Positions 1-6,283 of a DNA stretch of 7,204 bases are shown here, piece after piece. Position 1 is the stretch's first letter. Every line of letters begins with the position of its first letter. Source of the DNA: an uncultured Desulfovibrio sp. GTDB lineage: Bacteria > Desulfobacterota > Desulfovibrionia > Desulfovibrionales > Desulfovibrionaceae. The notes beneath the pieces are model-generated. The model saw nothing but the letters and a program-made list of their open reading frames with translations, was not told the origin of the DNA and did no database searches. The stretch is from the NCBI GenBank assembly GCA_900550745.1, contig URTO01000098.1:1-7204 (forward strand), given 5' to 3'. The translations under genes were made by a program, and so were the position numbers.

Positions 1-2659
1 GAACGAATGACACCCGGCTGCGAAAGTATGCAGATTTTTGCCCTGATGTACCAGTCGGCACGGAAAAGAGCATTGGCGCTGCGACGAACAGGGAGGAAAT
101 CGTTCCCATGAAAACACCTATGAGCATGGTCAGTGCGAAGCCGTAAATGACCGGGCCGCCGAGCAGGAACAGGGCGAGGGCCGCCACGAGCGTCGTGCCT
201 GCGGTCAGCAGGGTACGGCTCATGGTGTCGCCAAGCGCTTCCTGAATGATTTCCGGCAGCGGGCGCGGCGAGTCGGGGTTCTCCCGCCGCAGGGTTTCAC
301 GGATCCGGTCGTAAATCACAATGGTATCGTTCAGCGAATAGCCGATGATGGTCAAAAGTGCCGCTACGATGTTCAGATCGATTTCTTGCCCGAGGATGAC
401 CAGCAGGCTGGTGGTCGTCGTGACGTCGAATATCAGGCTGGCCATCGCCCCCGCCGCAAAGGAGAGGCGGAGCCGCCAGCACAGGAACAGGGTCAGCAGC
501 AGTGCCGCAAGGATACGGCCTTCCGTCGGCACGCCCAGCCATTGCAGGGCGATCATGGTCGCCGTGAGCGCCCCGGCAAGCAGGGCGGCGGTGCCCCAGC
601 GCTGTTCAAACCGCCCTGAAATATACACGGTGATCAGGAGCAGCGCGTAATAGATGGCTTCCAGCGCCGAGCTGCGGAGATCGTCGCCGACCTTGGGGCC
701 GACCGTTTCCAGACGATCCAAGGAAACCGTCCCGCCTCCGTCCACGGTTTGGAGATGGCTGAGCAGGGTTTCGCCGAGCTGCTGCGCGGGGGTGTCGGGC
801 AGGCCGAAACGGAGCAGCCAGACGGAACTGTTGTCGCCGTATTGCTGGGTCATCAGGCCTTCGAGGTGCATGGGATCAAGCGCGCCGATGAGCTGCTTGT
901 CCGAAACGGGGTGCTCGAACCGGACTTGCGCCGCAACGCCGCCTGAGAAGTCGACGCCGTACTGGAGGCCGCCGCGCCACATGCCCATGGAAACGGCCGC
1001 CGCCACGAGCAGGAGGGGCAGCACGCCTACGTGCTTCACGCGCTTGAGGAAGGGGAAGTGGGACAGGTAGCCCGACAGGGCGCGCAGCTCCATGGGGCCG
1101 TGCATGCTGAGGCGGGCGCCGCCGGTGTGCTTCATCCACGCGTCGAAGGCGATGCGGCAGAGGAAGATCGCCGAGAACATGGAGGCGATGATGCCGAGGG
1201 TCAGGGTGACGGCAAAGCCGCGCACCGGGCCGGTCCCGAACTGGTACAGGATGGCCGCGACGATGATCGTCGTCAGGTTGGAGTCCACAATGGAAAGGTT
1301 GGCGCGCTCGAAACCGACCTTGATGGCCTTGGGAGGCGTCAGGCCAAGGGCCAGCTCCTCGCGTATCCGCTCAAAGATGAGGACGTTCGCGTCCACGGCC
1401 ATGCCGATGGTCAGCACGACGCCCGCTATGCCCGGCAGGGTCAGGGTCGCGCCGAGCGCGGCCATGCCGCCCATGAGCAGGCTGAGGGTGCAGAGGAGCA
1501 TCCCGTTGGCGAGCATGCCTGACCAGCCGTAGCGCAGGGGCATGATGATCATGACCGCCAGCGTGCCGATGAGCGCGGCGAGGATGCCGCTGGTGATGGA
1601 CGCTTCGCCGAGGGCGGGGCCTACCGTGCGCTGTTCGAGCACATGGACAGGGGCCGCGAGGGAGCCGGAACGCAGGGAAATGGCAAGATCCTGCGCCTCT
1701 TCAGGCGTGAACTGGCCGCTGATGCTGGCCGTGCCGCCCGCGATCCTTTCCTGAATCACCGGGGCGCTGTGGATGGTGCCGTCCAGCACGATGGCGAGGC
1801 GCTTGCCGACATGCTCGCCGGTGGCCATTTCAAACAGGGCCGCGCCGCGAGGGGTGAAGGACAGGCTGACCATCGACGTATTTTTGTCGTCGAATCCGGG
1901 GCGGGCGTCGGCGACTTCCTTGCCGCTCAGGAGGGGGGTGCTGTCGAGCGCCAGCTTTGCATTGCCCTCTTCGCCGTGCTTGCCCATCATGGGGTAGAAG
2001 GCGACGCCGGGAGGCAGATAGCCTTGGGGGATGTCGTCGCGGACGAGGTGGAAGGACAGATCGGCGGACTTCTCAATGAGCTGGACGGCGCGGTTGACGT
2101 TGGTCAGGCCGGGGAGCTGGATGAGGATGCGGTCGCCCTGCTGCTTGCGGATATCCGGTTCGGCAACGCCGAACTGGTCGATGCGGCTGGAGATGGTGCG
2201 CAGCACCTGATCCACGGCCAGATCCTGCGTCTGCTTAACAAAGGCGGGCGTGAACGTATAGGGCAGATGGACAGCGCCGTCGGAACCAGTCCGGGGCGTT
2301 CCGGGCACGACCTGCGGGGCGTCCTTTTGGACAAGGGCAAGGAAGGCATCGGCCTGATTGGCGCGGGCGATGATGAGTTCCTGTACGCCGCCGGGCATCT
2401 GGCGGGGGCCGAGGACGGTGATCCCGGCCTCACGGGCCTTCTGGCGGAGCATTTGCCCACTGTTGACGAGTGCGGACTGAACGGCTTTTTCCGTATCCAC
2501 GCCCAGCGTGAGCTGAACGCCGCCTTTGAGATCGAGGCCCAAGCTGATGCGGGAGGCGCCCGGAAGGTTGACGTCTTCCGGCATAAGCGTCGGAGACAAG
2601 AGGAAAAGCGCACCGGCCATGACAATGGCGGCAATCGCATATCGGAACGAGAGTTTCAT
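1..2659 (-). CDS. secDF: SecDF: fused SecD-SecF protein translocase motor (C-terminus cut by window edge)
   Basis: Proton-driven inner-membrane motor that helps SecYEG finish moving proteins across the membrane. The frame is open from the ATG at 2659 to the left edge, 886 residues, with no stop between the modules. SecD module: first helix about 7-25, GLDLKGG at 41-47, large periplasmic domain to about 345 with RIDQFGVAEPDIR and the VLDGTIHSAPVI stretch, then five helices; TM4 holds GMAVDANV with Asp423, followed by FERIREE. SecF module: helix about 544-561, YGVDFSGG at 567-574, VGPKVGDDLR, GYSLNDT at 773-779 with Asp778, then the last helices to about 865. Asp423 and Asp778 match the proton-path aspartates of the fused Thermus SecDF (known of the family). 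The chain is longer than the roughly 735-residue Thermus and Bacillus SecDF, partly from an apparent extra helix pair at about 687-731. The start is supported by GAGAGG five bases upstream. No yajC lies upstream; the neighbour is a small secreted protein. Confidence 0.96.
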   Translation of the reverse strand, partial: MKLSFRYAIAAIVMAGALFLLSPTLMPEDVNLPGASRISLGLDLKGGVQLTLGVDTEKAVQSALVNSGQMLRQKAREAGITVLGPRQMPGGVQELIIARANQADAFLALVQKDAPQVVPGTPRTGSDGAVHLPYTFTPAFVKQTQDLAVDQVLRTISSRIDQFGVAEPDIRKQQGDRILIQLPGLTNVNRAVQLIEKSADLSFHLVRDDIPQGYLPPGVAFYPMMGKHGEEGNAKLALDSTPLLSGKEVADARPGFDDKNTSMVSLSFTPRGAALFEMATGEHVGKRLAIVLDGTIHSAPVIQERIAGGTASISGQFTPEEAQDLAISLRSGSLAAPVHVLEQRTVGPALGEASITSGILAALIGTLAVMIIMPLRYGWSGMLANGMLLCTLSLLMGGMAALGATLTLPGIAGVVLTIGMAVDANVLIFERIREELALGLTPPKAIKVGFERANLSIVDSNLTTIIVAAILYQFGTGPVRGFAVTLTLGIIASMFSAIFLCRIAFDAWMKHTGGARLSMHGPMELRALSGYLSHFPFLKRVKHVGVLPLLLVAAAVSMGMWRGGLQYGVDFSGGVAAQVRFEHPVSDKQLIGALDPMHLEGLMTQQYGDNSSVWLLRFGLPDTPAQQLGETLLSHLQTVDGGGTVSLDRLETVGPKVGDDLRSSALEAIYYALLLITVYISGRFEQRWGTAALLAGALTATMIALQWLGVPTEGRILAALLLTLFLCWRLRLSFAAGAMASLIFDVTTTTSLLVILGQEIDLNIVAALLTIIGYSLNDTIVIYDRIRETLRRENPDSPRPLPEIIQEALGDTMSRTLLTAGTTLVAALALFLLGGPVIYGFALTMLIGVFMGTISSLFVAAPMLFSVPTGTSGQKSAYFRSRVSFV

Positions 2660-2844
2660 GAAAGCCTCTCACACGGTTGCAGGAGCAGAATGCTGTCGGG
2701 AACGGCGGAACCGCCGACAGGACGCACACTGATTCGGGCGTTCCGGTATTCTGCGCGGGAGACGTGTGAGGGGTACAGAAGACCGGCTGCGCGAGTCAGG
2801 GCTTTTCTGTCACGCAAAAAGCGAAGGACGGAAAAGCGGAAGCT
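2660..2844 (-). promoter_or_regulatory. secDF leader with inverted repeats and ribosome binding site
   Basis: These 185 bases separate the stop of the small secreted protein from the secDF start. The Shine-Dalgarno sequence GAGAGG lies at 2665-2670, five bases before the ATG. Read as RNA of the minus strand, there is an inverted repeat GCTTTTC/GAAAAGC (2831-2837 with 2801-2807) just after the upstream stop, and a second hairpin at 2693-2720. The segment AAAGCC at 2800-2805 can also pair with GGCTTT at 2661-2666, which overlaps the ribosome binding region, so two alternative folds are possible. No T-run follows either hairpin, so they do not look like terminators and the two genes may share a transcript. 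No convincing promoter was found here. A regulatory role is inferred from the layout only. Confidence 0.4.
2693..2720 (-). repeat. Hairpin in the secDF leader
   Basis: CTGTCGG at 2693-2699 is the reverse complement of CCGACAG at 2714-2720, with 14 bases between. Inside it, CGGCG (2703-2707) can pair with CGCCG (2712-2716) around a GAAC loop, so the RNA can fold in two nested ways. The element lies 33 bases upstream of the secDF start codon. No T-tract follows it on either strand, so it is more likely a leader structure than a terminator. Confidence 0.5.
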
Positions 2845-3414
2845 CTAGCAGCCGTATGGAGGAGGCGTAGGGTAGGAAACAAGCCCGCGTTCGGCGGGAA
2901 GGAAGCAAAGGGGCGTGCCGATGGGCAGCGCCGCCGGGACAGCGGAAACCTGAGGCAGGACAGGCGGGGAGGCCAACGCGGCGGCATACCCCGCCGAGTT
3001 CGGCAGGGGCTTGTCGAACCCTTTGGGCGTCCGGGCCGTCGTTTGGCTTGTATTGCCGTTGAGCGTCTCAGAAATACTGGTGAAGGGGTTCCTTTCGGAA
3101 CGGGCAAGCGCCGCGTCAAGCCGCCACTCGCCGGATACTTCGACAAGCGCCGAACCTTCATCTACGGCATCGAAGCGTTGGAGCTGCGGGCCGATGTCCC
3201 CGCCTTCCAGTTCGGAGCGCTGATCCTTGAAGGCCTCCATACTTGAAGGGGCCGTTTCGAGGAGGGCTTCAAACTGCCTGCCGACATCGCTGTCTATGTG
3301 CGCCTGCGCGGAAAAGGAGGAACACAGAAAAAGCCCGAAAGCAAAAAGCAGCGTCCCCAACACGGAGCGGGAAAAGCTGGTCGTTGCGTCTTTGATGGGC
3401 CTTAACGTATTCAT
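2845..3414 (-). CDS. Small secreted protein of unknown family; candidate regulatory nascent chain for secDF
   Basis: I do not recognise a family. The 189-residue product starts at the ATG at 3414. The frame is open further upstream (ATG at 3534), but this start places a clean signal peptide at the N-terminus: charged residues 1-16, a hydrophobic core at about 18-31, and a likely cleavage after Ser-Ala-Gln-Ala (residue 38). The exported part is polar, then Ala/Pro-rich. Its only two cysteines are Cys170 and the last residue, Cys189, which could close a 20-residue loop. Pro184-Pro185-Pro186 sits three residues before the stop. The gene lies directly upstream of secDF on the same strand. Secretory arrest peptides SecM, VemP and ApdP (known) have this same plan: signal peptide, low conservation, a stall site at the extreme C-terminus, and a Sec gene downstream. 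The SecM or RAPP-type arrest motifs are absent. Sampled third-codon positions are about 60% G/C against over 80% in secDF, so the gene may be young or foreign. It may equally be an ordinary periplasmic protein. Confidence 0.65.
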   Translation of the reverse strand: MNTLRPIKDATTSFSRSVLGTLLFAFGLFLCSSFSAQAHIDSDVGRQFEALLETAPSSMEAFKDQRSELEGGDIGPQLQRFDAVDEGSALVEVSGEWRLDAALARSERNPFTSISETLNGNTSQTTARTPKGFDKPLPNSAGYAAALASPPVLPQVSAVPAALPIGTPLCFLPAERGLVSYPTPPPYGC

Positions 3415-3421
3415 GCCTTTA

Positions 3422-3455
3422 CCCATAAAGCCGAACGGTAAGGATGTCAATAATA
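3422..3455 (-). promoter_or_regulatory. Possible promoter for the small secreted protein gene
   Basis: On the minus strand there is a perfect -35 hexamer TTGACA (3445-3450), 17 bases, and a weak -10 TATGGG (3422-3427). This would start the transcript almost at the ATG, giving a leaderless message. An overlapping alternative is a good -10 hexamer TATTAT (3450-3455) with a poor -35, which would leave a leader of roughly 30 bases. The two cannot be told apart by eye. Confidence 0.35.
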
Positions 3456-3502
3456 CGTGGCGGCCCTTTTGGGGATTCTCATGCGGAATCGGAGGTTCGG
3501 GC

Positions 3503-3531
3503 TTGCCTGAGGGCTTGAGGATGGGTACTAT
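3503..3531 (+). promoter_or_regulatory. Predicted sigma-70 type promoter for hypC
   Basis: TTGCCT (3503-3508) and TACTAT (3526-3531), each matching four of six consensus bases, are separated by the ideal 17 bases. Transcription would begin near 3538, giving a leader of about 68 bases before the hypC start at 3606. The promoter faces away from that of the small secreted protein gene, so 3415-3605 acts as a divergent control region. Confidence 0.45.
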
Positions 3532-3605
3532 CATTTTTCCCGCACGGCATCCGTTTTGTGAAAACCTCCGTTCCCGCGGGCCGAAAATCAGCGAAAGGAC
3601 TCAGT

Positions 3606-3854
3606 ATGTGTCTTGCCATCCCTGCGAAAGTCATTGAAAAATCTGATGACGGCATGTTGAAGGCCACCGTCGGCAACGGGCCGACCTGCCTGACCGTTTC
3701 CGGCATTTTGCTGCCCGAAGAAGTGGAGATCGGGGATTACATCATTATCCATGCCGGGTTCGCCATGCACAAGATGGAGAAGACCGAGGCCGAAGAGAGC
3801 CTGCGCCTTTTCCGCGAGCTGGCCCAAGCCACCGGGCAGGAAGCGGCCTTCTGA
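3606..3854 (+). CDS. hypC: HypC, [NiFe]-hydrogenase maturation chaperone
   Basis: HypC/HupF family protein of 82 residues, the usual length for this family. It works in the cytoplasm with HypD to build the Fe(CN)2CO group and deliver it to the precursor of the hydrogenase large subunit (known of the family). The sequence opens with Met-Cys-Leu-Ala-Ile-Pro; Cys2 is the essential residue exposed after removal of the start methionine. The family-typical Gly-Asp-Tyr and His-Ala-Gly-Phe-Ala segment lies at about residues 46-57. The start at 3606 is chosen because it gives this N-terminus and has AAAGGA at 3594-3599, six bases upstream; the in-frame ATG at 3558 would bury Cys2. The gene stands alone: no hypA, B, D, E or F and no hydrogenase gene is adjacent, so its partners must be encoded elsewhere. 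Confidence 0.95.
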   Translation: MCLAIPAKVIEKSDDGMLKATVGNGPTCLTVSGILLPEEVEIGDYIIIHAGFAMHKMEKTEAEESLRLFRELAQATGQEAAF

Positions 3855-4188
3855 CGTGAAGCATACGGGGAAAAGCCTTGGTTGAAGGCATATCCCTGTC
3901 CTTCACCTTTCCTCGGCCCACCCTTGCGGCTGTCCCTTCCCTTTTCAAAGTGTTCGGCCTATTTTCAGGCGCTGCCGTAGCATGGGGCCGTTTCATCTCC
4001 ACAGCGCGGTGAAACTACAGCTTTTTCTCCAGCTTTCCCCTTGGCGGAATCCACGGCTAAGGCATTTTGCCGGTTATTCTTTTGGAACTTCAAGGAAAAA
4101 AGCATCAGCCGTTTTCTAGGGCACAGCCTGTTTTTATTGCCGGGCGAGGTGAGGCTGGGCGGATTTCCTTGTGCTGCATGGCGTAAAG
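3855..4188. other. Non-coding gap between hypC and the shared terminator
   Basis: No convincing gene was found in these 334 bases. The composition is more A/T-rich than the flanking genes. A small hairpin lies just after hypC: GCCTT (3875-3879) pairs with AAGGC (3885-3889), with an outer GGGA/TCCC extension. It has no T-tract, so it is at best a weak stop or a 3' stabiliser. Other short inverted repeats (GGCA/TGCC at 4061-4071, CAGCCT/AGGCTG at 4124-4157) are weak. The region could be a long hypC 3' untranslated segment or hold a small RNA ending at the terminator. Confidence 0.4.
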
Positions 4189-4223
4189 AAAAATCCCGAA
4201 GTTGAAGGCTTCGGGATTTTTTT
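4189..4223. terminator. Strong intrinsic terminator, probably bidirectional
   Basis: A 13-base perfect stem (4189-4201 with 4209-4221) has the core TCCCGAAG/CTTCGGGA and a seven-base loop TTGAAGG. It is followed by a run of seven T on the plus strand. Read on the minus strand the stem is followed by TTTTT, C and TTT. It lies 335 bases after hypC and 136 bases after dctM, between converging genes, and so likely ends both transcripts. Confidence 0.92.
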
Positions 4224-4359
4224 ATGGCCGCATGGAAACGGAACGGTGCGTTCGGCGGCCTCTGTTTTTGGGTGGGGCGGCGGCTGGCTGGAAAGCGGTA
4301 CGGCTTTTCCCTCCGGGCTGAGGGGCGGCAGGGTGCCCGTTCCCGTGCTCCCTGTGGGA

Positions 4360-5640
4360 TCAATATATCATGCGCGGGAGGAACAGCACGATGTCCGGGA
4401 CGAAGACGCAGAGGATGATGACGCCCACGGTCACGAAGACAAAGGGCAGGGCGCTGTAGGAAATGTCCTCAAGGGTGGTGTCGGCGATGCCTGAGGCGAT
4501 GAAGATGTTTTCGCCGAGGGGCGGCGTGGAGAACCCGACCCCGCAGCAGCAGACCAGCACCACGCCGAAGTGGATGGGGTCTACGCCGAAGGCGGTCATG
4601 ACCGGCAGGAGCACGGGCGTCGCCAGCAGGATGATCGCCAGCGTCTCCATGAACATCCCCAGAAAGAGCAGCAGGGCGATGACGAACATCCAGATGACGG
4701 CGACGTCCGAAGTGAAGCCGAGGATGTGCTCCACAATCATGTCCGGTATCCGGTACTGGACGAGCAGCCGCTCGAACGCGTAGGCCGTGAACATGATGAT
4801 CAGCACGCGCCCGGTCATCCATGAGGTGATCTGGAGCGAGTGCCGGATGCCCCCGAACGTCAGCTCGCGGTGGATGAACAGCCCGACGAAGATGGAGTAG
4901 AAAATGGCGACCACGGCGGCCTCGGTCGGCGTGAAGAACCCCCCGTAGATGCCGCCGAGGATGACGACCGGGGCCATGAGCGACCAAAGCCCGTCCTTGA
5001 GCGCCTTGAGCAGCGAGTCCCCTGAGCCGTTTTGGAGGTCTTCCGCCACGGGCATGTTCCGGCAGAGGAAGAGGTGCATGGCGGCGAGCCCCACCGCGAT
5101 CATGATGCCGGGCGTCACCCCGGCGAGGAACATTTTGGTGATGGACTGCTGCCCCGACACCGCATAGACGACCATCGGGATGCTTGGGGGGATGATGATG
5201 CCCACGCCCCCGGCGGTCGCCGCGGCCGCAGCCGCATACCCCTTGCTGAACCCGCGCCGGATCATGGCCGGGATCATGAGCATCCCCACGGCGGCGGTCG
5301 TCGCGGGGCCGGAACCGGAAATCGCCCCGAAAAACACGCAGGCCAATGCTGTGGAGACGGCGAGGCCACCGGGGATGGGGCCGACGATATTTTCCGCGAT
5401 GGCGACAAGCCGCCGCGAAATGCCCGCGCATTCCATGAGCGCCCCGACGAGCATGAAGGCGGGCAAGGCCATGATGGGAAAGGAGTTGACCGAGGTGAAG
5501 GCGATCTGCACCAGTGTGACGAGGTTTTGATCCACCGTATAGAGGGCCGTCATGGCCGCCACGCCGAGCGCCACGGTAATGGGCGAGCCGAGCAGCATCA
5601 GTACCGCAAAGGTGGCGAAAAGGGCTCCCGCCGGGCTCAT
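4360..5640 (-). CDS. dctM: TRAP transporter large permease subunit DctM
   Basis: Membrane subunit of 426 residues, the usual DctM length, which carries the substrate across the inner membrane using an ion gradient (known of the family). Nearly the whole chain is hydrophobic helices. Family segments are visible: GAISGSGPATTAAVG (105-119), GGVGIIIPPSIPMVVY (144-159), FFTPTEAAVVA (235-245) and STPPLGENIF (371-380). Two details stand out: three consecutive cysteines at 364-366 just before the conserved TPP loop, and Met-Glu at 331-332 where many relatives have Met-Asp. The ATG at 5640 overlaps the dctQ stop as ATGA, with GGAGG at 5647-5651 six bases upstream, so translation is probably coupled to dctQ. 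The gene ends 136 bases before the strong terminator and is the last of the operon. Confidence 0.97.
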   Translation of the reverse strand: MSPAGALFATFAVLMLLGSPITVALGVAAMTALYTVDQNLVTLVQIAFTSVNSFPIMALPAFMLVGALMECAGISRRLVAIAENIVGPIPGGLAVSTALACVFFGAISGSGPATTAAVGMLMIPAMIRRGFSKGYAAAAAATAGGVGIIIPPSIPMVVYAVSGQQSITKMFLAGVTPGIMIAVGLAAMHLFLCRNMPVAEDLQNGSGDSLLKALKDGLWSLMAPVVILGGIYGGFFTPTEAAVVAIFYSIFVGLFIHRELTFGGIRHSLQITSWMTGRVLIIMFTAYAFERLLVQYRIPDMIVEHILGFTSDVAVIWMFVIALLLFLGMFMETLAIILLATPVLLPVMTAFGVDPIHFGVVLVCCCGVGFSTPPLGENIFIASGIADTTLEDISYSALPFVFVTVGVIILCVFVPDIVLFLPRMIY

Positions 5641-6182
5641 GGCTTGCCTCCGTCCGCCAAGGCTTTCCGGCTCTCTTCGATTTCAACGACGTCGGGTGCC
5701 GTAACGCTCCTCTTCAGGATGAACTTCATCACGTTGACTTGGATGATGCGGGCGGACATGAGCGTAAAGGCGATGGGGAAGATGAAATAGATGTACGAGA
5801 GCTGCCAGTCGAGGGCGGGGGTGGCGTAGGGGAATTCCCGGAGTTCGCGGATCACGGCGAGGCTTTCCACGACCATGACGCTGTTGAAGAACAGCCACAC
5901 GCCGTCGCTGAGGAGCATACAGGCATCGCCCACCCATTTGGGGAAGGGGCGGAACTGGATGGTGACCCGGTTGTGCGCGGCGAGGCGGGCCGCATAGGAA
6001 GCCCCGAAGAAGACGAACCAGACAAAAGAATACCGCGCGAGCTCTTCCGTCCAATACAGCGGATGCCCGAACTGGCGCAGGAAAATCTGCAGGAGCAGGA
6101 TCAGCACGAAGAACGCAAGCAAGGCTTGGCTGACGTACCCCTCAAAATTGTCCAAAAGCGTTAGAAGAACCTTCTTGAGCAT
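5637..6182 (-). CDS. dctQ: TRAP transporter small permease subunit DctQ
   Basis: Small membrane subunit of the TRAP transporter, 181 residues, with four predicted helices (about 16-35, 50-68, 88-108 and 128-147). It carries the DctQ hallmark WTEELARY at 44-51, and the last helix is preceded by a Thr-Pro-Ala-Leu and Trp segment typical of the family. In TRAP systems it packs against DctM and helps position the binding protein (known). The charged tail after residue 155 is cytoplasmic or unstructured. The start at 6182 has a G-rich Shine-Dalgarno (GGGGGGA) four bases upstream. It lies between dctP (101-base gap) and dctM (four-base overlap). Confidence 0.96.
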   Translation of the reverse strand: MLKKVLLTLLDNFEGYVSQALLAFFVLILLLQIFLRQFGHPLYWTEELARYSFVWFVFFGASYAARLAAHNRVTIQFRPFPKWVGDACMLLSDGVWLFFNSVMVVESLAVIRELREFPYATPALDWQLSYIYFIFPIAFTLMSARIIQVNVMKFILKRSVTAPDVVEIEESRKALADGGKP

Positions 6183-6261
6183 GAAGTCCCCCCCGGAGAG
6201 CGTCGGTGCGGCGCGTCGCCAGTGTAGGGCAGCGCACGGGAATAGACAACCTTATGAAGCC

Positions 6262-6283
6262 GCTTTCCCCTTGTGCGGAAAGC
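6262..6283 (-). repeat. Hairpin directly after the dctP stop codon
   Basis: GCTTTCC (6262-6268) and GGAAAGC (6277-6283) form a seven-base perfect inverted repeat with an eight-base loop, starting immediately after the dctP stop. No T-run follows on the minus strand, so it should not fully terminate. Such hairpins between binding-protein and permease genes often protect the upstream message from 3' decay, which would favour excess binding protein. That role is inferred. Confidence 0.6.

Noticed and set aside
1..1093. Separate secF gene starting at an internal ATG such as 1093
   Set aside because: The frame continues unbroken from SecD with no stop, and I see no reason to call an independent start; an internal initiation cannot be excluded but is not supported.
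1643..2848. 401-codon open frame on the plus strand
   Set aside because: It lies antisense to secDF, whose opposite strand shows uninterrupted SecD motifs. Its protein is low-complexity in Gly, Ala, Arg and Asp, typical of a shadow frame in GC-rich DNA.
2796..3161. 121-codon open frame on the minus strand
   Set aside because: It overlaps the secreted protein gene in another frame and has the Arg/Pro/Ser-rich look of a shadow frame.
3043..3246. 67-codon plus-strand open frame with high G/C at third positions
   Set aside because: It is codon-aligned antisense to the secreted protein gene, has no ribosome binding site, and the opposite strand has a signal peptide and promoter-like signals. A weak doubt remains because G/C at third positions is higher in this frame.
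3485..3515. Sigma-54 promoter upstream of hypC
   Set aside because: GG and GC elements are present but not at the required ten-base spacing; a sigma-70 type pair fits better.
3415..3534. Longer version of the secreted protein starting at 3534
   Set aside because: The extra 40 residues are Pro/Lys-rich and would bury the signal peptide; the ATG at 3414 gives a proper export signal.
3965..4363. 132-codon open frame on the minus strand after dctM
   Set aside because: It reads straight through the strong terminator, is Arg/Pro/Ser-rich and has no ribosome binding site or family features.
5032..5790. 252-codon open frame on the plus strand
   Set aside because: Antisense to dctM and dctQ; His/Gly/Arg/Asp-rich with no family features.
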